The notes: generated by a model not told the origin, from the letters alone. DNA of 64,000 bases from an uncultured Opitutales bacterium (GCA_900545705.1 URAK01000002.1:124001-188000); one strand, 5' to 3'; numbered from the stretch's first letter, positions 44,977 through 53,785 are shown. A program made the numbers and translations.

Positions 44977-45495
44977 TTACTTGGCGATGCCAAGAAGGGC
45001 CTTTATGCGCGCCGTCCAGTTAGCCTTTTCGACCTCCGTGGGCGACGGGGACGTGTTTTCGTCCCACCACTGCGGGGGCTCGGTGTCGAGGCCGCCGGAA
45101 GTGCGTATTACGTAGACTACTTTCGTTATGGCCTCCCTTACATTTGCCACATGGGAAGTAAATATTACATCAATCTGGTGGACGTAGTTTTCGCCCGCCC
45201 TCAAAGTCGCCGGGACACTTGTCACCGCGCAAACTGAAGGGATTGCCTTTTTAAATGCCTCCGTCGTAAGCCTCGACATTATGCGTTTTGCGAGTGAAAA
45301 TGTGCCTTCGCTCGGAGTGTCAAAAATGAACGTAAGCGATATATAGTCGATGTCTTTGACTTGTCTTGGCATCGCCACTTTGCACAGCCCACCGATTTCC
45401 GCTGCCCCGTTTTCGCCCCTTGCCGCGAGATCGAAAAAAGCGAGGAACTTTTCGTTGCGTATAATCTCCAATAATTTTTGGTCGGGATTTTCCAT
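44977..45495 (-). CDS. Conserved-looking hypothetical protein
   Basis: A 172-residue protein without signal peptide or membrane segment. The sequence is balanced in composition and has ordered alternating strands, for example YISLTFIFDTPSEGTFSLAKRIMSRL and QIDVIFTSHVANVREAITKVVYVI, with a tryptophan-rich end (PPQWWDENTSPS). I do not recognise a family and suggest no function. A good terminator downstream and a normal codon pattern make it likely to be a real gene. It is divergent from the DUF456 gene, with about 70 bases between the starts. Confidence 0.65.
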   Translation of the reverse strand: MENPDQKLLEIIRNEKFLAFFDLAARGENGAAEIGGLCKVAMPRQVKDIDYISLTFIFDTPSEGTFSLAKRIMSRLTTEAFKKAIPSVCAVTSVPATLRAGENYVHQIDVIFTSHVANVREAITKVVYVIRTSGGLDTEPPQWWDENTSPSPTEVEKANWTARIKALLGIAK

Positions 45496-45565
45496 AGACG
45501 GCGTATTTTTTAATTTAAACTTTTCTTGATAAAAACAGAGTTTTTAGCATATTTCAAGCAAGAAA

Positions 45566-46069
45566 ATGGAAACGGCATACATAGCGATCGGAGAAATTCT
45601 CGTGTACGTAGCCTGCATTTTGGCAGCGATTGGGGCGTTTTTGCCCGTGCTGCCGGGGCCGCTGCTTTCCTTTGCGGCGATTCTCGTGTTTAAGCTAGTA
45701 TTTCCCGAGAGCGGGGTTGGCTGGCTGAACGTTTGGATATGCGGGTTTCTCGCCGCGTTTGCGCAGCTTGCCGACATATTTATGTCATGGCTGGGGGCGA
45801 AGAAATTCGGCGCAACATGGCGCGGTGGGCTTGGGGCTTTTATAGGCGTTTTTGTAGGCATATTTTTGCCGCCGCCGATATTTTGGATATTCGTTGCGCC
45901 CCTTGCCGGGGCGTTCTTGGGGGAATGGCTCGGAGGCGCAAACATCAGGGAATCCGGCAAAGCCGGGCTAGGGGCATTTGCGGGCGCCTTGGCGGCGTCA
46001 ATGGTAAAATTCCTGATTGTAGTGTATATGGCCGCCGCATTTACCGTGGAGGTTTTCAATCTATTTTAA
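45566..46069 (+). CDS. DUF456 integral membrane protein
   Basis: A 167-residue inner-membrane protein with about five membrane segments. It carries the DUF456 signatures: the LPVLPGPLLSFAAI block in the first segment, then WLGAKKFGATWRGGLGAFIGVFVGIFLPPP with glycine zipper-like spacing, and FVAPLAGAFLGEWLGG. The family is widespread and its function is unknown. The ATG lies about 70 bases from the divergent hypothetical gene. It is followed by the tRNA-Gly promoter. Confidence 0.85.
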   Translation: METAYIAIGEILVYVACILAAIGAFLPVLPGPLLSFAAILVFKLVFPESGVGWLNVWICGFLAAFAQLADIFMSWLGAKKFGATWRGGLGAFIGVFVGIFLPPPIFWIFVAPLAGAFLGEWLGGANIRESGKAGLGAFAGALAASMVKFLIVVYMAAAFTVEVFNLF

Positions 46070-46077
46070 AAATAGTC

Positions 46078-46107
46078 TTGACGCACAAGACAAGAAAGTA
46101 TTTTAAT
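46078..46107 (+). promoter_or_regulatory. Promoter of tRNA-Gly
   Basis: TTGACG at 46078-46083 is followed after 17-18 bases by TTTTAAT at 46101-46107. Transcription would start about 10 bases before the tRNA. Confidence 0.6.
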
Positions 46108-46124
46108 CTTGGCTTTAATTCAGA

Positions 46125-46198
46125 GCGGGCATAGTTTAGTGGTAAAACCCCAGTCTTCCAAACTGGTGATGTCGGTTCGATTCCGTCTGCCCGCACCA
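46125..46198 (+). tRNA. tRNA-Gly (anticodon TCC), CCA encoded
   Basis: A full cloverleaf: acceptor GCGGGCA pairs with TGCCCGC, the D arm includes AGTTTAGTGGTAAAAC, the anticodon stem CCAGT/ACTGG encloses CTTCCAA with anticodon TCC, and the T arm has GGTTCGATTCC. The discriminator A is followed by an encoded CCA. Confidence 0.97.
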
Positions 46199-46375
46199 AT
46201 TTTGCCGAAACCCCGCACGCGGGAAATCGGCGGTCGGAAAGCATTTTGCGGGGGGCGCGCGTCGCGCAAATCTGTGGAATGCTTTTTCGTTCTAAGGCAA
46301 AATTTGTGGAATGAGCAAAAAAGACTCTTAATTTTATAAGCCGAAAGCCCATAAAAATCAAATTAAGGCAAAACC

Positions 46376-47254
46376 GTGAGCACACCGTTAATAATGATAG
46401 GCCTTCCCAAAGGCAGCCTCGAAGAATCCACAATAGCGCTATTCGCCAAAGCCGGCTGGCGCATTACAAAAAGTTCGCGCTCCTACAAGCCGTCCATAGA
46501 CGACCCCGAACTTGACGGGCGCTTTGTTAGGGCGCAGGAAATCAGCAGGTACGTCGAGCAGGGATTCTTCGACTGCGGCCTTACCGGATACGATTGGATT
46601 CTCGAAAATTCCAGCGATGTCGTAGAAGTCTGCGACCTCGTTTACAGCAAGGCGACATCGCTAAAATCTCGCTGGGTGCTTTGCGTGAAGGAAGACTCCG
46701 ACATAAAGTCGGTAAAAGATCTCCAAGGCAAGAGGGTTGCGACGGAGCTTATGAACGTCACAAAGAAATTTCTCGCCGACAACGGTGTCGACGCGGAAGT
46801 CGAATTTTCATGGGGAGCGACGGAAGTCAAGGTTCCGGACCTCGTTGACGCAATAGCCGACATTACCGAGACTGGCTCCTCTCTGCGCGCAAACAACCTG
46901 CGCATAATAGACACGATGCTTTACACGAACACAAAGTTCATAGCCAACAAGGCTGCATGGGAAAACCCCGTGAAGCGCAAGAAGATAGAGTCAATAGCAA
47001 TGCTCTTGCAGGCCGCGCTCGACGCAAACAACAAAGTCGGGCTAAAAATGAACCTTCCCAAAGGGAATCTTTCAAAGGTGATAGCCGCCCTTCCCGCCCT
47101 GCGCAAGCCGACAGTTTCGCAGTTGTCAGACCCTGCATGGGTGGCAGTTGAAACAATAGTCGACGAAAAGGTAGTCCGCGAGATAGTTCCGACTCTGAAA
47201 GACAACGGCGCGGAAGGCATTGTTGAATATCCTCTCAACAAGGTCATTCCTTAA
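46376..47254 (+). CDS. hisG: ATP phosphoribosyltransferase, long form
   Basis: HisG makes phosphoribosyl-ATP, the first step of histidine synthesis, and is feedback-inhibited by histidine. The 292-residue length indicates the long form, with a C-terminal ACT-like regulatory domain (VGLKMNLPKGNLSKVIAALPALRKPTVSQL, from about residue 220), so no HisZ partner is needed. Catalytic-domain motifs are GLPKGSLEE, the QEISRYVEQGFFDCGLTGYDWI block and ADITETGSSLRANNLRII. The start is GTG at 46376, preceded by AAGG. The stop lies inside the first of three 45-base repeats. No other his gene is next to it. Confidence 0.95.
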   Translation: MSTPLIMIGLPKGSLEESTIALFAKAGWRITKSSRSYKPSIDDPELDGRFVRAQEISRYVEQGFFDCGLTGYDWILENSSDVVEVCDLVYSKATSLKSRWVLCVKEDSDIKSVKDLQGKRVATELMNVTKKFLADNGVDAEVEFSWGATEVKVPDLVDAIADITETGSSLRANNLRIIDTMLYTNTKFIANKAAWENPVKRKKIESIAMLLQAALDANNKVGLKMNLPKGNLSKVIAALPALRKPTVSQLSDPAWVAVETIVDEKVVREIVPTLKDNGAEGIVEYPLNKVIP

Positions 47255-47379
47255 TTCAAGAAGCTAAGGGGAACTCTCCTGATAGAGATCTTTGCTTAAT
47301 CTAAAAAGCTAAGTGAAACTTACCTGATAGAAGCCATTCCTTAGCACGATAAGCTAAGAGAAACTTTCCAATATACAGC
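47245..47379. repeat. Three tandem 45-base imperfect repeats after hisG
   Basis: Units run 47245-47289, 47290-47334 and 47335-47379. Each has CTTA in the first ten bases, AAGCTAAG in the middle and GAAAC or GAACT after it. Units 1 and 2 share CCTGATAGA. The first unit includes the last two codons and stop of hisG; in the hisG frame every unit carries a stop at the same place. The CTTA/TAAG pair in each unit can form a small hairpin. Confidence 0.85.
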
Positions 47380-47420
47380 ACGTTAAATTTTGAAAAAATT
47401 TTAATGTGCTGTATTTTTTT
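47373..47420 (+). terminator. Terminator of hisG region
   Basis: ATACAGCAC pairs with GTGCTGTAT around an AT-rich inner stem (TTAAA/TTTAA) and is followed by seven T residues. It overlaps the end of the third repeat unit. The A-rich side could also serve the opposing GH10 gene. Confidence 0.85.
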
Positions 47421-47465
47421 GTGTGCAGCGTGGGAAAGAAAAAATTTTATAAAAACTTTTCCCAA

Positions 47466-49058
47466 TTATCTTACCGAGACTATTTTTGTCCGGATATTTC
47501 CGGAAGTGTCTCGCCACACTATTTTGTACTTTCCTTTGAACCCGCGGAATTTCACAGTTCCGTTCTCATCTGGTTTCAGTTCCAGACTCGTCTTCCATTC
47601 TCTATTTATTAGGTCGTCAAGGGCAAAGTACGCCGGTTTTTTAGTGGCGTCTGGATATAGAATCCCCGCAAAATACGGTTCGTCGCGGTCGCGCACGTTT
47701 TTATCGAGTTTGTCTATTGTGCGCCAATAGGTTATCGCTGAAACGTTTTTATAGGAGAACCATAGCTTGTAATAGTTGCGCAAAATCGCCGCTTGCGCCT
47801 TGAATCCGTCTGGAGTTCGCTCTGTTGGAAGCACAGTCACTTCGCTTATATGAATGGGTAGTCCAAAGGAATCTAAACTGTCTAATATTTCCCGTTGCCG
47901 CTTTATGGACCAATTTGGAACATCCTCTCCGCCCGCGATTTTTTTCATCTGGTCTATCTTCCATAAATGGCGCTGAAAACCTATCATGCCAATTTTGCAC
48001 CCCTTGGAAAGCATGTCGCGTATTTGTTCGCCATATTTTTCGCCGCAGTGGTAATCGTTTATAGAAAGCATTGCGGATTTAGGAAAAAGTTTTTCGGCAA
48101 TTTTAAAGGCTTTGCAGGCATAGTCGCCAGGCATAATGCCGTATTCTAAACTCATGCATACTTTTTTGCTTTTTTCCAAGGCTCCCGACTCAAAATCTTT
48201 GCAGCTTTCATTTACTACGTCCCAACTGTCGACAGAATCGGCGTATTTGGCGGCTATTTGCCTGATTCTTCTGTCGGAAGCCTTTTCCATTTCTCCAGCA
48301 TAGTTTCCGAAAAGAGATTCGGCATCTTCTGTGGACATTTTTTTGAATTTTTCATCGACATACAAAGGCTTATGGAGCGGCGGAGTTGCAGCTTTGTTTT
48401 TTAAGACAGCCTTAGCAGCGTCGTCAGCATAGTTTTCGATAAGCCATTCGAATTCTGGGACATTCCATCTTTTGTTCCCCCATACAAGCGGATGCCCGTG
48501 TATTCTTATGCCGCGTGTTTTTAAAAAGCTTATGAGTTCGTCCGTAGCCGGAGAAAATGGATGCGGCAGGAGATCTGTATCGCCTACTTTATTGAGAAAC
48601 TCCTCTTCGTCCCATGCGCTATTTTTGAATCGCGGCTTCCCGTCCTTTAATTCAAAAAATTTCCAGTAAAACGGAATTGTCGCCTGATTAAACAGGTCGC
48701 CCCAAAGATTGCGGTATGCCTCGTTTCTATATTTATCGCCCGCGCGGTTGAAATAAAATGCCGGGGCGCCAAAATTAAATTCTGACTTTATTTGCTCAAT
48801 TTTTACGAACGAATTGGGATCTGGATTTTCGAGTTTAACTTCGGCGTCGGATTTTCTATATTTTTCAATATCGGCGTCTATGCGCGCCATTTCCGCTTCC
48901 CAAGCTTTCCAATATTTTTCGCTTAAAATATTTCCGGTATCCTCAGCGGCGCATTTTGGATAAACAACCTCGCAAATTGCTTTAGCAGCAACTGTTGAAG
49001 TTGTAAATATTGAAAAAAAAGCAATTACAAAGGAGGAAATTAAAATATTTTCTTTCAT
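47466..49058 (-). CDS. Secreted GH10 family endo-beta-1,4-xylanase
   Basis: An exported enzyme of 530 residues predicted to cut xylan. A signal peptide (ISSFVIAFFSIFTTSTVAA) is followed by a domain of about 130 residues and then the GH10 barrel. The barrel motifs are IHGHPLVWG (187-194), SWDVVNE with acid/base E284, and IHISEVTVLP with nucleophile E406. The nucleophile block reads ISEV rather than the common ITELD, but the glutamate is kept. I start it at the ATG at 49058; the longest frame begins with TTG 21 bases earlier. It stands alone, converging on hisG, with no carbohydrate-binding module seen. Confidence 0.88.
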   Translation of the reverse strand: MKENILISSFVIAFFSIFTTSTVAAKAICEVVYPKCAAEDTGNILSEKYWKAWEAEMARIDADIEKYRKSDAEVKLENPDPNSFVKIEQIKSEFNFGAPAFYFNRAGDKYRNEAYRNLWGDLFNQATIPFYWKFFELKDGKPRFKNSAWDEEEFLNKVGDTDLLPHPFSPATDELISFLKTRGIRIHGHPLVWGNKRWNVPEFEWLIENYADDAAKAVLKNKAATPPLHKPLYVDEKFKKMSTEDAESLFGNYAGEMEKASDRRIRQIAAKYADSVDSWDVVNESCKDFESGALEKSKKVCMSLEYGIMPGDYACKAFKIAEKLFPKSAMLSINDYHCGEKYGEQIRDMLSKGCKIGMIGFQRHLWKIDQMKKIAGGEDVPNWSIKRQREILDSLDSFGLPIHISEVTVLPTERTPDGFKAQAAILRNYYKLWFSYKNVSAITYWRTIDKLDKNVRDRDEPYFAGILYPDATKKPAYFALDDLINREWKTSLELKPDENGTVKFRGFKGKYKIVWRDTSGNIRTKIVSVR

Positions 49059-49350
49059 TTTTATTCTAACATAATGCAAATTCCAGAAATATAATATAGA
49101 TGTTAGTAGGTATGTTATATTTTTATAGTTAATTATTGTAAAGATTAAAACTATATGGACTTACCTTATGCTTATAAACTTTATTATAGCACAAAACGTC
49201 CGCCTAAATTGTGGGAGTGACAATAAGAAAATACGAAAAACTTATTTATAGATTTTATTTTAGAGTGTTTCGAGAAACGGAATATAATGGCGAAAAAACA
49301 CGCTGCTAAACAAATAACCAAGCATATAAAAAAACTTTGCCCCCAGATAC
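49059..49350. other. Intergenic region between the GH10 gene and the potD terminator
   Basis: About 290 AT-rich bases upstream of the GH10 gene. They contain ATAGTTAATTATTGTAAAG near 49125-49143, but not the palindrome found before the PEP-CTERM genes. No gene is seen. Confidence 0.4.
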
Positions 49351-49378
49351 AAAAAAAACCGCGCTTTTTAGAGCGCGG
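49351..49378 (-). terminator. Terminator of the potABCD operon
   Basis: On the minus strand CCGCGCT pairs with AGCGCGG around a 6-base loop, followed by eight T residues, about 35 bases after the potD stop. Confidence 0.92.
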
Positions 49379-49412
49379 CAGAGTTTTATTTTTTTCTAAG
49401 ACTGCGGCTTGC

Positions 49413-50459
49413 TTATTTTGCGAGCTTTATTTCGTCCCAAACCTTTATGTATTTCGCGTTGTCCGCGCCAAGGTCGAGAATAATCTCGCCCCTCTTGTAC
49501 ATTTCATCAGGGATAAACATTCCTGGATGGTTGCGGTTTTCTTCGGACACAAATTCCTTGGCACCGTCAACGGGGGCGCTAAAACATGTAAACTCTATAT
49601 TCTTGGCGGCGTTTTTGGGCTCGGTCATAAAGTCGATAAACTTGTACGCAAGTTCCTTATTGCCCGCAGTCACCGGGATTGCCCAGTCGTCGCAGCACAT
49701 CGAAAAGCCTTCTTTCGGGCACATCCATGTCAGCTCGGGCGCCTCCTCAAAAACTTGGAACAAGTCTCCGCTATACCCCTGCACTATCTGAAATTCTCCG
49801 GAACGTATGCCAACCTTATAAACCTCATTGTCGAATTTCGCGAGGTTCTTCTTCCATTTCAGGATTTGCTCCTTTGCCTCGGCAAGATGTTTTTCGTCGG
49901 TGGTATTTATAGAGTGCCCCTTGAACAGGAGAGCCGCGCCGATTGTCTCGCGCATATCGTTCAGCATGGTCATGCGGCCTTTTAATTTTTCATTAGCAAA
50001 TACGTCCCAAGTTTCAGGGAGTTTGCCAAGCTTGTCCTTATTGTAGGCAATGCATGTAAAGCCTATCATGTAGGGGACGCTGTACTCCATCTTTTTGTCG
50101 ATAGCGAGATTGTCCAGATACGCCTTGTTGACATTCTTTATGCTCGGGAGCTTTGAATGGTCGAGCTTTTCAATCATTTTCTGCTCGTACATTATCTTAG
50201 CCATGTAGCTTGAAGGCTGGATAATGTCGTATCCCGAGCCGCCCGCTTTGAGCTTTGAATACATGAATTCGTTTGAGTCGAATATGTCGATTACCACTTT
50301 GCAGTCGTACTTCTGCTCAAACTCTTTTACGAGATCCAAGTCGATGTAGTCCGACCACATGTAGACGTTAAGGACGGGCTTTGACTGCCCGCAGCCCCAC
50401 ATTGCCACGGCGAGGCATAAAGCCAAAGCCGATGCGACGTATTTGAGTATTTTCTTCAT
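49413..50459 (-). CDS. potD: Spermidine/putrescine ABC transporter, substrate-binding lipoprotein
   Basis: The periplasmic or membrane-anchored polyamine-binding protein of the uptake system. The 348-residue product has a lipoprotein signal ending AVAMWGC with C23 as the lipid site. It then shows the PotD hallmarks LNVYMWSDYIDLDLVKEFE, YDIIQPSSYMAKIMY, YMIGFTCIAYNKDKLG, WDVFANEKLKGRMTMLNDMRE and WMCPKEGFSMCCDDWAIP. Which polyamine it prefers cannot be told from sequence. It is the last gene of potABCD, 19 bases after potC. Confidence 0.94.
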   Translation of the reverse strand: MKKILKYVASALALCLAVAMWGCGQSKPVLNVYMWSDYIDLDLVKEFEQKYDCKVVIDIFDSNEFMYSKLKAGGSGYDIIQPSSYMAKIMYEQKMIEKLDHSKLPSIKNVNKAYLDNLAIDKKMEYSVPYMIGFTCIAYNKDKLGKLPETWDVFANEKLKGRMTMLNDMRETIGAALLFKGHSINTTDEKHLAEAKEQILKWKKNLAKFDNEVYKVGIRSGEFQIVQGYSGDLFQVFEEAPELTWMCPKEGFSMCCDDWAIPVTAGNKELAYKFIDFMTEPKNAAKNIEFTCFSAPVDGAKEFVSEENRNHPGMFIPDEMYKRGEIILDLGADNAKYIKVWDEIKLAK

Positions 50460-50478
50460 TTCTTCTTAGTTTTCTGGT

Positions 50479-51252
50479 TTAGAATTTTTTACGCGTAAGC
50501 AACTGCCCGGCAATTGCGACAGTGAAAGTAAGAGCCATAAATACGACGCTCAGGGCATTTATAATAGCCGGCGGACCGTGCTTCATCATGCTGTAAACTT
50601 TCACCGGCAAAGTGGTGCTTCCGGGGCCTCCCACGAAGAATGTCACCACAAAGTCGTCCATAGACAGCGTAAATGCCATCATCGCCCCGGCAGCAATTCC
50701 GGGCGCGAGAAGCGGCAGTATGATTTTTATAAATATTCTGAAATTTCCGGCGCCCAGATCTTGGGCGGCCTGTATTATATTGAAGTCGAAGTCTTGCAGG
50801 CGCGCAAGGACAGTAAAAGTCACAAAGCTCAGGCAGAAAGTCGTATGCGCAAGTATCACTGTCGTGAGCCCCAAATCTACCTTCAGGCTCACGAACATCA
50901 ACAGCAAGCTAATGCCCATCAAAATATCCGGGACGCACATCGGGGCGTAAATTAAGACGTAGTGGGCGGATTGCAGTTTCGAGAGCCTGTATTTATTGAG
51001 AGTCCAAGCCGCGCAAGTGCCTATGGCGGTCGACAGGGCTGTCGCAACGAATGCAACGAGCAGCGTATTTAAAGTTGCGTTGATTACCGCCGAGTCCCTA
51101 AACAATGCCTCGTACCATTTTAATGAAAACCCCATCCATTTGCCGCCGTATCTCGATTCGTTAAAAGACTGGCTTATGAGCATCACTATCGGCAGATACA
51201 TAAAAATCATCACAAATATAGTGACGAACAGCGATGTATATCTGGTTTTCAT
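50479..51252 (-). CDS. potC: Spermidine/putrescine ABC transporter permease PotC
   Basis: One of two inner-membrane channel subunits of the polyamine importer. The 257-residue product has about six membrane segments, beginning with TIFVMIFMYLPIVMLISQSF. The EAA loop that contacts the ATPase reads AAQDLGAGNFRIFIKIILPLLAPGI, followed by the PotC-typical FTLSMDDFVVTFFVGGPGSTTLPV. The ATG overlaps the potB stop by 4 bases, indicating coupled translation. Confidence 0.94.
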   Translation of the reverse strand: MKTRYTSLFVTIFVMIFMYLPIVMLISQSFNESRYGGKWMGFSLKWYEALFRDSAVINATLNTLLVAFVATALSTAIGTCAAWTLNKYRLSKLQSAHYVLIYAPMCVPDILMGISLLLMFVSLKVDLGLTTVILAHTTFCLSFVTFTVLARLQDFDFNIIQAAQDLGAGNFRIFIKIILPLLAPGIAAGAMMAFTLSMDDFVVTFFVGGPGSTTLPVKVYSMMKHGPPAIINALSVVFMALTFTVAIAGQLLTRKKF

Positions 51253-52172
51253 TTTGTGGAATCCCCCGAACTGCGCCGTATATTTACGATGCTTTTAAAC
51301 ACGCCCTTTTGCCTCAGGAAAACCAGCAGTACAGGCAGGGATATAATAATGGAAAGCATTGCCGCCAATGCGGCCGCCTCCGGAAGGTTTCTGTTTGCGG
51401 AAGCGCGCGTGGCGATTTTATTGCCGAGCATTTCCCCGTCGACGCCCCCAACGAGATCCGGTATTGCGTACGACCCCATTGCCGGAATGAATACAACCAT
51501 TATTGCGGTATAAATTCCGCGCTTGATTCCGGGAATAAATATTGATACAAACGCCTTGAAGCGCGAAGCTCCGAGGTCTCTGGCAGCCTCCACGAGCGAA
51601 AAATCGAATTTTTCGGCGGCCGCATATATTGGCAATATTGCGAACGGCAGGCATGTGTACACCGACACCACAATGACCGCTCCGATATTGTTGAGCAAAA
51701 ATACGTCGTCGGAAATTATTCCAAAATGAAGCAGAAGGTTGCGCAAAAAGCCGTCCGGATGTAGAAGAACCCTCCATGCGAATATGCGTATGAGGAAGTT
51801 AGTCCAAAGCGGTATTATTATAAGGAGGAGTAGCCAATAGCGGTATTTTTCCTTCTGCTGCGCAATCCAGTAGCCCACTGGTATGCCGAGAGCGAGGCAA
51901 ATTGCAGTAATTGCGCACGATACCCAGACAGTCCTCCAAAGTACGGAGACGTAGTCGCTGCGCAAAACGTTGGCGACGGTTGTCAATGTCCATTCGGAAT
52001 CTATGCCGCCGGCTGGATCGGCCGTTTTAAACGCTATCGCGAATACGAGAAGCGACGGTATCAAAAAGAATACGGCCAACCAGAAAAACGACGGCGCAGT
52101 TAATAGATACTCCGCTATATTAAACCTTTTTGCGCCCTTGCGCGGCGGCAGACTCGATTTCTCGCAGGCCAT
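51249..52172 (-). CDS. potB: Spermidine/putrescine ABC transporter permease PotB
   Basis: The second channel subunit. From the ATG at 52172 (AGGGT just upstream, 10 bases after potA) it has 307 residues. The longest frame would extend back into potA and is rejected. Membrane segments begin at LLTAPSFFWLAVFFLIPSLL, and the EAA loop is AARDLGASRFKAFVSIFIPGIKRGI. The PotB-typical IIIPLWTNFLIRIFAWRVLL and VFIPAMGSYAIPDLVGG are present. It overlaps potC by 4 bases. Confidence 0.94.
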   Translation of the reverse strand: MACEKSSLPPRKGAKRFNIAEYLLTAPSFFWLAVFFLIPSLLVFAIAFKTADPAGGIDSEWTLTTVANVLRSDYVSVLWRTVWVSCAITAICLALGIPVGYWIAQQKEKYRYWLLLLIIIPLWTNFLIRIFAWRVLLHPDGFLRNLLLHFGIISDDVFLLNNIGAVIVVSVYTCLPFAILPIYAAAEKFDFSLVEAARDLGASRFKAFVSIFIPGIKRGIYTAIMVVFIPAMGSYAIPDLVGGVDGEMLGNKIATRASANRNLPEAAALAAMLSIIISLPVLLVFLRQKGVFKSIVNIRRSSGDSTK

Positions 52173-52182
52173 ATTGGGTACC

Positions 52183-53289
52183 CTAATGCGGAGCCTCCTC
52201 CGGAAGCGTTGTGACGTCGTCGGGGTGCCATGCCACCCAAACCTTGTCGTCCCAAGTAGGCTGTTTGTAGTCGAGATAGCAGCGGTTGTGCTGCGTGACG
52301 ATGTTAATGCGCCGCCCGTCCTTTGACCTGACCCAATAGCGTGTCTGGGCGCCTTGATATACAATGTCTATGACCTGAGCCTCGAACATATTTAGGTTTT
52401 CTGCTTCGGGCTTTTTGTCAAAGATTCTAAATTTTTCGGGCCTTATGCTTACAGTCACTTTGTCTCCGGCGGACAAATTGTGCTCATTGTAGGACGGAAA
52501 TTCACCGAGGCCGAAGAAGTTTATGCGGCAATATTCGCGGTTTACGATGGACGATACCTCGCCCTCGAAGAAATTGGTGTCGCCAATAAACGATGCCACG
52601 AATTTTGTACGCGGGCTTTCGTATATTTCGGCAGGGGTTCCAATTTGCTCTATTACACCGCTGTTCATTACGGCGATTCTATCCGAGAGGCTCATTGCCT
52701 CGCCCTGGTCGTGGGTGACGTAAATAAAGGTGGTGCCGACCTCGTCGTGAATGCGGTCGAGCTCGAGCAGCATATATTGGCGGAGTTTAAGGTCGAGGGC
52801 TGCGAGCGGTTCGTCGAGAAGCAGGAGTTTAGGCTTGTTTATAAGAGCCCTTGCGATTGCGATTCTTTGTTTTTGTCCGCCGCTTATGGTGTCTGTCTTG
52901 CGGGAGGCGAGGCCCTCGAGCCTTATGATAGAGAGCATTTCCTCCACCATTTTCCCGACTTCTTTTTCTTTTATGCCGGCGGTCCGCGGGCCGAATGCGA
53001 TATTGTCGAACACGCTCATATGCGGGAAAAGCGCGTAGTTCTGGAAGACTGTATTGATTTTGCGCTTATTCGGGGCGGCGTCCGTTATATTTTTCCCGTC
53101 GAGAAATATTTCTCCGGAATCTGGCTCTTCAAACCCGCCCGAAATTCTCAGAATTGTCGTCTTTCCACAACCGCTGGGGCCGAGAAGGGAAAATATCTCT
53201 CCGCAGCGCACTCCGAAGCTCACGTTTTTTACGACGTGGTTATCTCCGAAATGTTTGTCTATATTTCTGAGTTCAAAAAATTCAGGCAT
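52183..53289 (-). CDS. potA: Spermidine/putrescine ABC transporter ATPase PotA
   Basis: The cytoplasmic ATPase that drives polyamine import. The 368-residue product has Walker A LLGPSGCGKTTILRI, the Q-loop NTVFQNYALFPHM, the signature SGGQKQRIAIARALI, Walker B LLLLDEPLAALD and the H-loop YVTHDQGEA. A C-terminal TOBE domain follows (about residues 280-350, SIRPEKFRIFDKKP, VIDIVYQGAQTRYWVR). It is the first gene of potABCD; the order A-B-C-D matches other bacteria. Confidence 0.96.
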   Translation of the reverse strand: MPEFFELRNIDKHFGDNHVVKNVSFGVRCGEIFSLLGPSGCGKTTILRISGGFEEPDSGEIFLDGKNITDAAPNKRKINTVFQNYALFPHMSVFDNIAFGPRTAGIKEKEVGKMVEEMLSIIRLEGLASRKTDTISGGQKQRIAIARALINKPKLLLLDEPLAALDLKLRQYMLLELDRIHDEVGTTFIYVTHDQGEAMSLSDRIAVMNSGVIEQIGTPAEIYESPRTKFVASFIGDTNFFEGEVSSIVNREYCRINFFGLGEFPSYNEHNLSAGDKVTVSIRPEKFRIFDKKPEAENLNMFEAQVIDIVYQGAQTRYWVRSKDGRRINIVTQHNRCYLDYKQPTWDDKVWVAWHPDDVTTLPEEAPH

Positions 53290-53725
53290 TTCCCTTTTCC
53301 AAAAAAATGAAAAAAAATTTAAAAATACATATTGGAGGAAAAGAAAAGCTTTTTTTTAAAAAAACGCATTTTACGATCTCTTTTCCGCTTGCAGTTTGGC
53401 GCAAAAAAATGGAACTCTGCAAAAAAATTCATAATATTGCGTGGAGAATAGCGCCATAGCGTTTTGCAGTTTTAGGAGGCTTGGAATATCTTTTGTTGGC
53501 GTTTTTTAGCCGGATTTTCACCGTAGGAAATTTTTACTGCACACTTTTTTGCGGGATATTTTTACCGCCTGCATTTTTTGCGGAAAATTCTCGCTCGCAC
53601 ATTTTTTAGTGCGATTTTGCTGTCTACATATTTTTTTTTGCAGACATCACGTCCAAGATTTATAGTTTACGATTTTCTAAATCTGCTTGTCCGTCGCGCA
53701 TCATTCCCCAATATGCGGGAAAGCC
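53290..53725. other. Intergenic region upstream of potA with T-rich repeats
   Basis: About 430 AT-rich bases between the histone-like gene's terminator and potA. The middle (53531-53646) is a degenerate 29-base tandem array; otherwise no gene or known RNA was recognised. Confidence 0.45.
53531..53646. repeat. Degenerate tandem array of four 29-base T-rich units
   Basis: Units at about 53531-53559, 53560-53588, 53589-53617 and 53618-53646 each contain a central run of six or more T residues flanked by GC-rich pieces. Two can fold (CGCAC/GTGCG and TGTCT/AGACA). Similarity between units is weak apart from spacing and the T-run. Confidence 0.4.
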
Positions 53726-53767
53726 AAAAAAAATAGGCCCTCGGGAAAAATATTCCCGAAGGCCCGC
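53726..53767 (-). terminator. Terminator of the histone-like gene
   Basis: On the minus strand GGCCTTCGGGAA pairs with TTCCCGAGGGCC across a short T-rich loop, followed by a run of T residues. Confidence 0.85.
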
Positions 53768-53785
53768 ATTTTTTAAATTATGAAG

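Noticed and set aside
47245..47379. CRISPR array or integron attC site in the repeats after hisG
   Set aside because: The units are contiguous without spacers, only three in number, and no cas genes or integrase are nearby.
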